From the NCBI GenBank assembly GCA_964430695.1, contig CAYSFO010000017.1, forward strand, positions 1 to 28,217: a stretch of 28,217 bases of DNA, in the 5' to 3' direction. Numbering within the stretch: the first letter of the stretch is position 1; the number at the start of each line of letters is the position of its first letter. Made by a program: the position numbers and the translations under genes. Below, in pieces: positions 1-8,735 of this stretch. This DNA comes from MGBC108787 sp964430695 (GTDB lineage: Bacteria; Bacillota_I; Bacilli_A; RF39; UBA660). The notes under the pieces were generated by a model. That model was given only the letters and a program-made list of their open reading frames with translations. It searched no databases and was not told the origin of the DNA.

Positions 1-524
1 GTCCATATTCACTTGTTACACAACAACCACTTGGTGGTAAAGCTCAATTTGGTGGACAAAGATTTGGAGAAATGGAAGTTTGGGCATTATATGCTTATGG
101 TGCTGCTCATGTTCTTCAAGAAATCTTAACTATCAAATCAGACGATGTTGTTGGGCGTGTTAAAGTATATGAATCTTTAGTAAAAGGAAAAACAGTAAAC
201 CAAGCAGGAGTTCCAGAATCGTTTAGAGTATTAATTAAAGAATTCCAAGCATTAGGTTTAGATATTCAAATTCTTGATAATAAAGATCATTTGTTAGATT
301 TAAAAGATATTGAAAAAGATGAAGAAAAAGAAGATACAATTCGTATTGATGAAATTGATATAAATAGTGTAGAAGAAACGACAGAAGAAGCTGAGGAAGA
401 AGTAACAGATGCGCAAGAAGAAACAGTCGAGGAAGAAGAAAACGAATTTGGAGACACTTTAGATGATTTGGAGTTTCCAGAAACCATAGAAGAGGAAGAT
501 TTGGAAGGGGGCGTTAACCTATGA
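1..524 (+). CDS. rpoB: RNA polymerase beta subunit RpoB, C-terminal part (5' end outside window)
   Basis: This is the last 173 residues of the beta subunit of DNA-dependent RNA polymerase; the frame is open from base 3. The near-universal C-terminal block is visible: PYSLVTQQPLGGKAQFGGQR followed by FGEMEVWALYAYGAAH, then the helix ending in FRVLIKEFQALGLDI. The methionine at base 72 is internal to this block, so it is not the start. After the conserved core there is a long acidic tail (roughly codons 80-173), in which about half the residues are Asp or Glu. Short acidic tails after this core occur in other Bacillota, but this one looks long. The TGA stop overlaps the rpoC start as ATGA, so the two large subunits are probably translationally coupled. 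Identity is certain; the role of the tail is unknown. Confidence 0.98.
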   Translation, partial: PYSLVTQQPLGGKAQFGGQRFGEMEVWALYAYGAAHVLQEILTIKSDDVVGRVKVYESLVKGKTVNQAGVPESFRVLIKEFQALGLDIQILDNKDHLLDLKDIEKDEEKEDTIRIDEIDINSVEETTEEAEEEVTDAQEETVEEEENEFGDTLDDLEFPETIEEEDLEGGVNL

Positions 525-3500
525 TAGAAGTAAATAATTTTAAAGGAATCAAGATAGGTATTGCCTCTCCTGAAAAAATTCGTGAATGGTCTTTTGGAGA
601 AGTAAAAAAACCAGAAACCATCAATTATCGTACCTTAAAACCAGAAAGAGATGGACTTTTCTGTGAAAAAATCTTTGGGCCTACCAAAGACTACGAATGT
701 AGTTGTGGAAAATACAAAAGATTGAGATATAAAAATGTTGTTTGTGACCGTTGTGGTGTCGAAGTTACAAAATCAAAAGTACGTCGTGAAAGAATGGGAC
801 ATATAGAACTTGCTTCTCCTTGTTCTCACATTTGGTTCTTTAAAGGTGTACCTTCTAAAATGGGACTAGTCTTAGATATGTCTCCAAGAGATTTAGAAGA
901 AGTATTGTATTTTGTAAGTTATGTGGTTATTGATCCAGGTACAGCACCACTTGCAAAAAAACAAACACTATCTGATAAAGAATATCGTGCCTATTATGAA
1001 AAATATGGTTCAACATTCAAGGTAGGTATGGGTGCTGAAGCCATTCAAACCTTATTAAAAGAAGTAGATATTGATAAAGAAGTCGATGAACTACGCGCGG
1101 AATTAGAATCCGCAACAGGACAAAAACGTATTCGTCTAGTGAAACGTCTAGATTGCCTAGTCGCTTTCCAAGAATCAAACAACAAACCAGAATGGATGAT
1201 TTTAACCGTTCTTCCTGTGATTCCACCAGAACTTCGTCCAATGATTCAATTAGATGGTGGAAGATTTGCTACTAGTGATTTAAATGATTTATATCGTCGT
1301 ATTATTAACCGTAATAATCGTTTAAAGAAATTACTTGAACTTGGAGCACCAACAATCATTGTTCAAAATGAAAAACGTATGCTTCAAGAAGCAGTGGATA
1401 GTTTATTTGACAATGGACGTCGTGGAAGAAGCGTAACAGCTGCTGGAAATAGAGCTTTGAAAAGTTTATCTAGTATGTTAAAAGGAAAACAAGGACGTTT
1501 CCGTCAAAACTTACTTGGTAAACGTGTGGACTATTCAGGACGTAGTGTTATCGTTGTTGGACCTAATTTAAAAATGTATCAATGTGGTATTCCAAAAGAA
1601 ATGGCTCTTGAGTTATTCAAACCACACGTCATCCATGGTCTAGTAGAACGTGGACTTGCTCATAACATCAAAGGAGCAAAGAAGTTAATTGAGTCAAGAG
1701 ACGATCAAGTATGGGATATTGTTGAAGATGTCATTACAGAACATCCAGTCATGCTTAACCGTGCACCAACACTACATAGACTTGGTATTCAAGCATTTGA
1801 ACCAAAATTAGTTGGTGGAAAAGCTATTCGATTACATCCACTTGTTTGTGCGGCATTTAACGCCGACTTCGATGGAGACCAAATGGCTGTTCACGTACCT
1901 TTAAGTGAAGAAGCAAAAGCCGAAGCTCGTATTCTGATGTTAGGTGCTAATAACATTCTAAACCCTAAAGATGGAAAACCAATCGTTACACCATCACAAG
2001 ATATGGTATTAGGAAACTGCTACTTAACTATGGAAAAGAAAGGGCTTCCAAATGAAGGTAAAGTTTATAAAAATAGCAATGAAGTATTAATGGCTTATGA
2101 AAGAAAAGAAATTACCCTTCATACAAGAATTGCTTTACCTGTTCGTTCATTCAAACATAAATTATTTACCGATGAACAAAAAGATAAATATTTAATTACA
2201 ACTTGTGGAAAAATAATATTTAACGAAATCTTACCAGATACTTTCCCATATATTAATGAACCTACAAAAGAAAATATTGAAGGAATTACTCCAAGTAAAT
2301 ATTTTGTAGAAATGGGTACAAATATAAAAGAAGATGTCGAAAATCGTGAGGTAGTGAAACCATTTATTAAGAAAAACTTAGAAAGTATTATTGCCCAAGT
2401 ATTTAAAAGATATAAAACGACAGAAACATCTATTATGCTAGATAGATTAAAAGATTTAGGATTTAAATATTCGACTGTAGCAGGTATTACGGTATCAGCA
2501 GCCGATATCAGACTAAGTCAAAGTAAAGATAAAATTATTGAAGAAGGAAAAGAACTTGTTGATAAAATTAATAAACAATTTAAACGTGGTTTAATTACCG
2601 AAGAAGAACGTTATAATAATGTGATTAATGTATGGACAGAGCAACAAGATAAAATTAAAGATGAGTTGCAAGCACTTGCAAATGGAGATTTTGAAAATCC
2701 ACTATTCATGATGATGAACTCAGGTGCTCGTGGATCGATTTCTAACTTCGTTCAACTTTCTGGTATGCGTGGATTAATGGCAAAACCAGATGGTTCTACC
2801 GTAGAAATTCCAATAACTTCTAACTTTATGGAAGGACTAAATGTATCTGAATTCTTCTTATCAAGTCATGGGTCTCGTAAAGGATCTGCCGATACTGCTC
2901 TTCGTACTGCTGACTCTGGATACTTAACAAGACGTTTAGTAGATGTTGTTCAAGATATTATTGTTCGTGAATTTGATTGTGGATCTATTCAAGGTGTAGA
3001 AGTATACGATTTAATTAATGATAAAGATAATTCCGTTATTGAGCCACTTTCAGAACGTATTTTAGGAAGATATACTGCTCAAAAAATCATCAATCCTGAA
3101 ACAAAAGAAGTTATCTTAGACAAAGGAGAAATGATTACTGAAAATGTGGTAGCTAAAATTGAGCGTGCTGGAATTAAAAGCGTAGAAATTAGAAGCATCT
3201 TGACATGTAAATGTGAAAACGGTGTATGTCAAAAATGTTATGGACGTAACCTAGCTACAGGAAATCTTGTAGAAACTGGGGAAGCCGTTGGTATCATGGC
3301 TGCACAATCTATTGGAGAACCTGGTACCCAACTTACCATGCGTACCTTCCATTCCGGTGGAGTTGCCCATGGTGGAGATGCCGATATTACACAAGGGCTA
3401 CCAAGAGTAGAAGAGTTATTTGAAGCACGTAATCCAAAAGCAAAAGCAACCATTGCGGAAATTAATGGTAAAGTAGAAGCGATTGAAGAGCAAAATGGTA

Positions 3501-4210
3501 AACATAAAATTGTCATTGCTAATGATGTTGAAGTTAGAGATCATGTAACCAACTACAATATGAAAGTACGTGTAAATGTAGGAGATGTTGTAAATGCGGG
3601 TGATAAATTAACTGAAGGTGCTGTTAGCCCTAAAGAATTACTTGCGGTAACTGATCCAATTACAGCGCAAGAATATATCTTAAAAGAAATTCAAATGGTT
3701 TATAAATTACAAGGTGTTGATATTTCTGATAAACATATCGAAATTATCGTATCTCGTATGATTAATAAAGTTCGTATTTTAGATGCTGGAGACACAGAAT
3801 TTGTAGAAGGTCTAACCGTATCGATGAGAGAATTTACGAATGGAAATAAACCAGTTATCCTAAGAGGTGGCGTTCCAGCCAAAGGAAGACCAATCATGTT
3901 AGGTATTACAAAGAGTTCTCTAGAAACTGATTCCTTCTTATCTGCTGCATCCTTCCAAGAAACAACAAGAGTTCTTACCGATGCTGCCATTAAAGGAAAA
4001 GTGGATAAATTAAGAGGTCTAAAAGAAAACGTTATTATTGGTAAATTAATTCCAGCAGGTACTGGAGCAAAGCAATATAGTGACATTGAGATTCTTCTTC
4101 AAAAAGAATTTATGGAAGATGAGCCAAGTGAATTTTTAGAAGAAAAACTAATGGCAGATGAAGAAGAATTATCTACAGAACAAATTATGGAAGAAATAGA
4201 ACAAAATTAA
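521..4210 (+). CDS. rpoC: RNA polymerase beta' subunit RpoC
   Basis: This is the full-length catalytic beta' subunit (1229 aa), close to the length of Bacillus RpoC, with no large lineage insertion. The N-terminal zinc ribbon reads CSCGKYKRLRYKNVVCDRCG. The absolutely conserved magnesium-binding motif NADFDGDQM is at residues 447-455 (Asp449, Asp451, Asp453). The second zinc site combines the Cys in FDCGSIQG with Cys896, Cys903 and Cys906. The trigger-loop region starts at GIMAAQSIGEPGTQLTMRTF (924-943). The C-terminus is acidic, like that of RpoB. The start is well supported: a GGAAGGGGG ribosome site ends 9 nt upstream and the ATG overlaps the rpoB stop. Arg codons here are rich in CGT, unlike the AGA-rich genes to the right, as expected for high expression. 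I see no terminator with a clear stem immediately downstream. Confidence 0.99.
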   Translation: MIEVNNFKGIKIGIASPEKIREWSFGEVKKPETINYRTLKPERDGLFCEKIFGPTKDYECSCGKYKRLRYKNVVCDRCGVEVTKSKVRRERMGHIELASPCSHIWFFKGVPSKMGLVLDMSPRDLEEVLYFVSYVVIDPGTAPLAKKQTLSDKEYRAYYEKYGSTFKVGMGAEAIQTLLKEVDIDKEVDELRAELESATGQKRIRLVKRLDCLVAFQESNNKPEWMILTVLPVIPPELRPMIQLDGGRFATSDLNDLYRRIINRNNRLKKLLELGAPTIIVQNEKRMLQEAVDSLFDNGRRGRSVTAAGNRALKSLSSMLKGKQGRFRQNLLGKRVDYSGRSVIVVGPNLKMYQCGIPKEMALELFKPHVIHGLVERGLAHNIKGAKKLIESRDDQVWDIVEDVITEHPVMLNRAPTLHRLGIQAFEPKLVGGKAIRLHPLVCAAFNADFDGDQMAVHVPLSEEAKAEARILMLGANNILNPKDGKPIVTPSQDMVLGNCYLTMEKKGLPNEGKVYKNSNEVLMAYERKEITLHTRIALPVRSFKHKLFTDEQKDKYLITTCGKIIFNEILPDTFPYINEPTKENIEGITPSKYFVEMGTNIKEDVENREVVKPFIKKNLESIIAQVFKRYKTTETSIMLDRLKDLGFKYSTVAGITVSAADIRLSQSKDKIIEEGKELVDKINKQFKRGLITEEERYNNVINVWTEQQDKIKDELQALANGDFENPLFMMMNSGARGSISNFVQLSGMRGLMAKPDGSTVEIPITSNFMEGLNVSEFFLSSHGSRKGSADTALRTADSGYLTRRLVDVVQDIIVREFDCGSIQGVEVYDLINDKDNSVIEPLSERILGRYTAQKIINPETKEVILDKGEMITENVVAKIERAGIKSVEIRSILTCKCENGVCQKCYGRNLATGNLVETGEAVGIMAAQSIGEPGTQLTMRTFHSGGVAHGGDADITQGLPRVEELFEARNPKAKATIAEINGKVEAIEEQNGKHKIVIANDVEVRDHVTNYNMKVRVNVGDVVNAGDKLTEGAVSPKELLAVTDPITAQEYILKEIQMVYKLQGVDISDKHIEIIVSRMINKVRILDAGDTEFVEGLTVSMREFTNGNKPVILRGGVPAKGRPIMLGITKSSLETDSFLSAASFQETTRVLTDAAIKGKVDKLRGLKENVIIGKLIPAGTGAKQYSDIEILLQKEFMEDEPSEFLEEKLMADEEELSTEQIMEEIEQN

Positions 4211-4245
4211 TTCTATTTCTTTTTTACTTTTCTTTGTAAAAAAAT

Positions 4246-4274
4246 GATAAAAAACAAAAAAGGTATGCTATAAT
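4246..4274 (+). promoter_or_regulatory. Extended -10 promoter of the M18 aminopeptidase gene
   Basis: TATAAT lies at 4269-4274, preceded by TG one base further upstream (TGCTATAAT), the extended -10 form. The -35 position (TGATAA, 4246-4251, spacing 17) is poor, which fits an extended -10 promoter. Start codon 4302 follows, with AAAGGAG at 4287-4293. The aminopeptidase can therefore be expressed independently of rpoBC. This is a sequence-based prediction only. Confidence 0.6.
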
Positions 4275-4301
4275 AACTAACCAGACAAAGGAGTTTTTTG
4301 A

Positions 4302-5606
4302 ATGATAAATATTGATAAAAAATTAATGCGTTTTATTGACGAAACGCCAAATGCTTATTACTGTGTTGATAATTTAAGAAAAAGATTAATAGAAAATGGT
4401 TTTGAAGAATTGTATGAAAACGAAACATGGACTAATTTAAAAGAAGACGGAAAATATTTTGTTGTTAAAAATGATTCGTCATTAATTGCTTTTAGGATGT
4501 CTGATAAAAAGGAAAATATTGGTTTTAATATTGTTTCTGCTCATACAGATTCACCAAGTTTTTCTATAAAGCCAAATGCTGATATGTATGATGGTAACTA
4601 TATGAAACTAAATGTCAGCGGATATGGTGCGATGTTAAATTATACTTGGCTTGATAGACCATTATCATTGGCTGGAAGAGTTGTTACGTTAAAAGATGGT
4701 GCATATGAAAAACAATTAGTAAATATAGATAAAGATCTATTAATTATTCCTAGTCAAGCCATTCATATTAATAGAGAGGTTAATGAAAAAAATTTATTAA
4801 ATCATCAAATTGATATGTTACCAGTAGTTTCTTTAAGTAATGATAAGAAATTAGAAGATATTATTAGAGAAAATTTGTCAAAATCTGCCAAAGATGTAGA
4901 TAAAATATGTGATTATGATTTATATCTTTACAATAGAGATAATGCTAAATATGTAGGGTTAAATGATGAATTAATTTTAGCACCAAGATTAGATGACTTG
5001 GCATCTTTATTTCCTGCATTTGCTAGTTTTGTTGCATCTGATAATACAAATTCTATAAATGTGTTATGTGCATTTAATAACGAAGAAATTGGAAATTTAA
5101 CGCCACAAGGAGCAGATTCTACTTTTCTAAGTGATACATTAGCTAGAATAGCAGAAGCATCGAATATTGATTTATTAACTGCATTAAGTAATACAATCGT
5201 CATAAGTGCAGATAATGCTCATGCTATGCATCCAAATGCACAATCTAAAAGTGATCCAACTAATAAAGTATTATTAAATAACGGAATAGTTATTAAGCAT
5301 CATATTAATTATACTACTGATGCAGTTACATCATCTTTATTTAAAGGAATATGCGAATATGCTGGAGTACCTTATCAAGATTTTGCGTGTAGATCTGATA
5401 TGAGATGTGGAATAACACTTGGTGGAATTAATCAAAGACATGTTGGTGTTGATTCAGTAGATATTGGCCTTCCTCAACTAGCAATGCATTCAACAAATGA
5501 AACGATTGGTTCCAAAGATATTCTTTATATGTATAAAGCTTTATTAGAATTTTACAATAGTACGATTATGAAAGAACATAATAGAATTAGAATATTGCAT
5601 AAATAA
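4302..5606 (+). CDS. M18 family zinc aminopeptidase (aspartyl aminopeptidase type)
   Basis: A 434-aa cytosolic metallo-aminopeptidase of family M18, which removes N-terminal residues (typically acidic ones) from peptides using two metal ions. The family's metal and catalytic motifs appear in order: SAHTDSPS with His81 and Asp83, LAPRLDDLAS with the bridging Asp231, FNNEEIG with Glu261 and Glu262, ISADNAHAMHPN with Asp304, and the C-terminal IGLPQLAMHSTNE with His396. The assignment of residues to specific metal roles is by analogy with human DNPEP. Length is normal for the family. There is no signal peptide. The start is supported by AAAGGAG 8 nt upstream. It has its own promoter and terminator, so it is monocistronic and probably serves general peptide turnover. 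The exact substrate preference cannot be read from the sequence. Confidence 0.93.
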   Translation: MINIDKKLMRFIDETPNAYYCVDNLRKRLIENGFEELYENETWTNLKEDGKYFVVKNDSSLIAFRMSDKKENIGFNIVSAHTDSPSFSIKPNADMYDGNYMKLNVSGYGAMLNYTWLDRPLSLAGRVVTLKDGAYEKQLVNIDKDLLIIPSQAIHINREVNEKNLLNHQIDMLPVVSLSNDKKLEDIIRENLSKSAKDVDKICDYDLYLYNRDNAKYVGLNDELILAPRLDDLASLFPAFASFVASDNTNSINVLCAFNNEEIGNLTPQGADSTFLSDTLARIAEASNIDLLTALSNTIVISADNAHAMHPNAQSKSDPTNKVLLNNGIVIKHHINYTTDAVTSSLFKGICEYAGVPYQDFACRSDMRCGITLGGINQRHVGVDSVDIGLPQLAMHSTNETIGSKDILYMYKALLEFYNSTIMKEHNRIRILHK

Positions 5607-5638
5607 GTAGTAAAATAATGGCTACTTTTTTCTTTTTT
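5605..5638 (+). terminator. Intrinsic terminator after the M18 aminopeptidase gene
   Basis: A six-base-pair stem AAGTAG (5605-5610) / CTACTT (5622-5627) with an 11-nt loop leads into a run of Ts broken by one C. The left arm begins inside the TAA stop codon (5604-5606). The stem is modest, but position and T-tract fit a terminator. Confidence 0.6.
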
Positions 5639-5746
5639 TGACAAAATAATTACCTTATTTACTTCTTATATCAACCGTTGGAAGAATTTCGGTATTATAG
5701 AAAATCGAACTTTGCGTTAAATAGTAAATTTCAATTTCAATTTTTT

Positions 5747-5775
5747 TCCAAATCCTAACAAACTTATGATAAAAT
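5747..5775 (+). promoter_or_regulatory. Probable extended -10 promoter of the ezrA-nifZ unit
   Basis: TAAAAT (5770-5775) with an upstream TG (TGATAAAAT) forms an extended -10 element. The -35 candidate TTCCAA (5747-5752) is weak, at spacing 17. The inferred start of transcription is about 18-20 nt before the ezrA ATG, which would give a very short leader. Confidence 0.45.
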
Positions 5776-5799
5776 AAAAAAGAATAGGATAGTGGTAAT

Positions 5800-7512
5800 A
5801 TGTCTAAAACTACTTTTATTTTAATTGGGATAACGTATTATATCGTTTCCATTATAATTATTGTTGCTGTACTCAATTGGATTAATAAAAAAGAAAGAAA
5901 AAAATATGCAGAAGAAATTAGCATTTTAGAGCGTGATAAAAACTTAATTATTTCAGCAAGTATTTTATCAGAACTAAACAAAGTAGAGCCGTTAGTTAAT
6001 AATTCGGATTCAAAAGAAGTCTATACAGAATGGCAACGAAGATTTAAAGAAATAAAAGATGTAGAAGTGCCAAAAATTACGGATACACTACTTGAAATAG
6101 AAGAATTATTTAACGAAAGAAAATATAGAGAATTAAAGAAAAAAATTGCGGAAGCAGAATTTGACATTTGTTATGTAAAAACTAAATCCAATTTTCTATT
6201 GGAAGAAATTAGAGGAATTACTTTAAGTGAAGAAAGAAATCGAGATACGATTACAAAACTAAAAGCAAATTATCGTGAGATTCTTAGCAAATATAATAAG
6301 AATAGAGCAGATTTTGAGCTTGTATCTTCTCCTATGGAATTACAATTTGAAAACATTGATAAATTATTCAGTGCTTTTGAAAGTACTATGGAAAAAAATG
6401 CGTATCAAGAAGTAGGAAAAATAGTAAAAGCAATTGATGATAATATTGGGAACTTAAAAATTGTTGTAGAAGAAGCACCAAGTATTATTTTAATGGGACA
6501 AAAATTAATTCCAAATAAAATGATGAATATTAAGAAAACAAGAGAGAAGATGGAAAAAGAAGGATACAATTTAGAATATTTAAATTTAGATTACAACATT
6601 GCAGAAGCCAATAAAAAAATTGCAGATGTATTTCAAAGATTAAATGTTTTAAATTTAGAAGATTCTATTTTTGAACTAAAAACAATTTTAGATTATTTTG
6701 AATCTACAGATAATGATTTTGATAAAGAAAGAATTTCTAAAAAGATATTTGAAGAATATGCAAGAACGATTTTAATAAAAGTAACCAAATTAAACAAAAT
6801 AAATAATGACCTTTATAAAAAAATTGATGATATAAAATATAGTTATGATTTAACAAATGAAGATGTCTTAGTAATTGAAGAAATTCATAACGAATTAAAA
6901 ATGATTCGTGAAAAATACGATGAAATTATTGAATTGCATCGTAGTAAAAAATCTTATTATGCCAAACTTGGAAAAGATATGGAAAATTTAAATGTTCGTT
7001 TAACAAAAGTAGAAGAGAAGTTAGAAAGAGCATTAAGAACAATAGGAAGTTTAAAAGAAGATGAGTTAAGAGCCCGCGAACAATTAGATGAGATAAAAGA
7101 CATTTTAACAAAATCAAAAAATAGTATGCGAGACTTTAAATTACCAGTCGTTCCTGAAAGTTATTTTGTTGAGTTAGCAGAAGCAACAGAAGCCATTAAC
7201 GAAATTGTAAAAGAGTTAGAACGTACACCTATCTCTATTAAAGTTTTAAATACGCGAGTAGATACAGCAAGAGATTTAGTTTTCAAGGTTTATAATACAT
7301 CAAAAGAAACAATAAAAACAGCGAAAATGGCTGAAACCGCTATTGTGTATGGAAATCGTTATCGCGTAAACAAAGAAGTTGATGCAGGACTTACCAAAGC
7401 AGAAATCTCCTTTTATAAAGGTAATTTCAAGAATTCCTTGGAAAATGCAATTAATGCAATAAATATTGTAGAACCAGGAATTCATAGAAGATTGATGGAA
7501 GAGTATCAATAA
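5800..7512 (+). CDS. ezrA: Septation ring formation regulator EzrA
   Basis: A 570-aa membrane-anchored coiled-coil protein. One hydrophobic segment at about residues 6-27 is followed at once by basic residues (NKKERKK), giving an N-out, C-in topology; the rest is almost continuous charged heptad-type helix. This matches EzrA, the FtsZ-interacting regulator of Z-ring placement in Bacilli, in length (about 560-570 aa), in topology and in the early ELNKVEPLV...EWQRRFKEI region typical of the family. The neighbouring nifZ and thiI support this: the same three genes cluster in Bacillus subtilis. The start has a weak AGGAT ribosome site 9 nt upstream. The gene is probably cotranscribed with nifZ (28-nt gap). 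The assignment rests on architecture and context more than on invariant residues. Confidence 0.88.
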   Translation: MSKTTFILIGITYYIVSIIIIVAVLNWINKKERKKYAEEISILERDKNLIISASILSELNKVEPLVNNSDSKEVYTEWQRRFKEIKDVEVPKITDTLLEIEELFNERKYRELKKKIAEAEFDICYVKTKSNFLLEEIRGITLSEERNRDTITKLKANYREILSKYNKNRADFELVSSPMELQFENIDKLFSAFESTMEKNAYQEVGKIVKAIDDNIGNLKIVVEEAPSIILMGQKLIPNKMMNIKKTREKMEKEGYNLEYLNLDYNIAEANKKIADVFQRLNVLNLEDSIFELKTILDYFESTDNDFDKERISKKIFEEYARTILIKVTKLNKINNDLYKKIDDIKYSYDLTNEDVLVIEEIHNELKMIREKYDEIIELHRSKKSYYAKLGKDMENLNVRLTKVEEKLERALRTIGSLKEDELRAREQLDEIKDILTKSKNSMRDFKLPVVPESYFVELAEATEAINEIVKELERTPISIKVLNTRVDTARDLVFKVYNTSKETIKTAKMAETAIVYGNRYRVNKEVDAGLTKAEISFYKGNFKNSLENAINAINIVEPGIHRRLMEEYQ

Positions 7513-7540
7513 GCAGCAGATAAAAAAGAAAGGTGAGAAT

Positions 7541-8674
7541 ATGATATATCTTGATTATAGTGCAACAACCCCCGTCGCATATGATGTGCTAGAGTCATAC
7601 AACAAAGCGTGTAAAGAGTTTATTGGAAATCCCAATTCTTTACATAGTTTAGGAATAAAATCCAAAGGACTTATCAATAGTGCCACAAAACAATTAAGTG
7701 ACTTATTTAATGTTTTAGATAGTGAAATCATTTATACAAGTGGAGCAACAGAATCCAATAATATGGCTTTAATTGGTGTAGCACTTGCCAATTGTAAAAA
7801 AGGAAATCATATTATTGTATCTAAATTAGAACATCCATCTATCTATAAAATTTGTGATTATTTAAAGAATTTAGGTTTTATAATCAGTTATGTAAACAAT
7901 GATGAAGATGGATTAATTGATTTTGAAGATTTAAAGCAAAAAGTGACTCCAGAAACCATTTTAGTAAGCATTTGTGCTGTAAATAGCGAAACAGGGGTAC
8001 GTCAGCCTTTAAAAATGATACGTCAAATTGTCAAAAAAGAAAATAATAATGTATTTATCCATAGTGATATGACTCAGGCTTTAGGGAAAATACCTGTAAA
8101 TATGCATGATATAGATTTGGCTAGTTTTTCTTTACATAAAATTTATGGGCCCAAAGGAATAGGAATTCTTTATAAAAAAGGGCAAGTGAATATGGAACCA
8201 ATCATTCATGGAAGTAGTAAAGAAAATAGTTTGCGACCTGGAACTCCTGCAGTACCATTAATTGCTGCGGCATCTAAAGCTGTTCGTCTTGCCGTACAAG
8301 ATTTAGATCGTCGAGAAACTTTTATACGTAGATTAAATGAAAAGATTGTTAAAGAATTATCTACTTATGATGGAATACTCATCAATCGAACAAAATATTC
8401 TATCCCTCATATTTTAAATATTAGTTTATTAAATATTAAATCGGAAACGTTTTTACATGCCATGGAAGAATATGAAATCTATTTAGGAACGAATACAGCT
8501 TGTGCAAGTGGTGAATTATCAACAAGTGTAATGGCCATTTATAATGACCAAAAAAGAGCTTCATCAACGATACGTATCAGTCTGTCTTACTTAACAACAA
8601 CGGATGAAATTAATCGCTTCTTAAATTCATTTAAAATCGTATATAACAAATTAAATGCTCTTGTGACAAAATAA
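7541..8674 (+). CDS. nifZ: Cysteine desulfurase, NifZ/IscS type, partner of ThiI
   Basis: A 377-aa PLP-dependent class V aminotransferase-fold enzyme that takes sulfur from L-cysteine and holds it as an enzyme persulfide. It begins with MIYLDYSATTP, typical of NifS/IscS proteins. TSGATESNN binds cofactor phosphate, HSDMTQALGK contains the PLP-contacting His and Asp, and SLHKIYGPKG carries the Schiff-base Lys200. The sulfur-accepting Cys321 lies in LGTNTACASGE, a short loop as in group II/ThiI-associated desulfurases. An AAAGGTG site precedes the ATG. The position between ezrA and thiI matches Bacillus nifZ, which is dedicated to 4-thiouridine formation. It probably passes persulfide to the downstream ThiI. 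No Fe-S scaffold gene is nearby, so a general Fe-S role is less likely. Confidence 0.93.
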   Translation: MIYLDYSATTPVAYDVLESYNKACKEFIGNPNSLHSLGIKSKGLINSATKQLSDLFNVLDSEIIYTSGATESNNMALIGVALANCKKGNHIIVSKLEHPSIYKICDYLKNLGFIISYVNNDEDGLIDFEDLKQKVTPETILVSICAVNSETGVRQPLKMIRQIVKKENNNVFIHSDMTQALGKIPVNMHDIDLASFSLHKIYGPKGIGILYKKGQVNMEPIIHGSSKENSLRPGTPAVPLIAAASKAVRLAVQDLDRRETFIRRLNEKIVKELSTYDGILINRTKYSIPHILNISLLNIKSETFLHAMEEYEIYLGTNTACASGELSTSVMAIYNDQKRASSTIRISLSYLTTTDEINRFLNSFKIVYNKLNALVTK

Positions 8675-8690
8675 GCATTTGTGCTATAAT
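8661..8690 (+). promoter_or_regulatory. Promoter of thiI
   Basis: A consensus TATAAT (8685-8690) with upstream TG (TGCTATAAT) is paired with TTGTGA at 8661-8666 (spacing 18) or GTGACA at 8663-8668 (spacing 16). It begins inside the 3' end of nifZ. The predicted start of transcription, about 7 nt after the -10, falls at about 8697, inside the hairpin annotated at 8691-8714. Confidence 0.65.
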
Positions 8691-8714
8691 AAGTCCCGAA
8701 TTTAGGGACTTTTT
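8691..8714 (+). terminator. Hairpin terminator at the thiI transcription start
   Basis: A perfect seven-base-pair stem AAGTCCC (8691-8697) / GGGACTT (8705-8711) with a 7-nt loop ends in a TTTTT run (8710-8714). It directly abuts the -10 box at 8685-8690. It can stop read-through from ezrA-nifZ. RNA started from the thiI promoter would lack most of the left arm and could not fold it. Confidence 0.65.
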
Positions 8715-8735
8715 AAAATAGGAAGGAAGTAAAGG

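Noticed and set aside
287..487. Minus-strand Ser-rich ORF opposite the rpoB tail
   Set aside because: It is the complement of Glu/Asp-rich codons (GAA to TTC/TCT), has no ribosome site, and rpoB is certain on the other strand.
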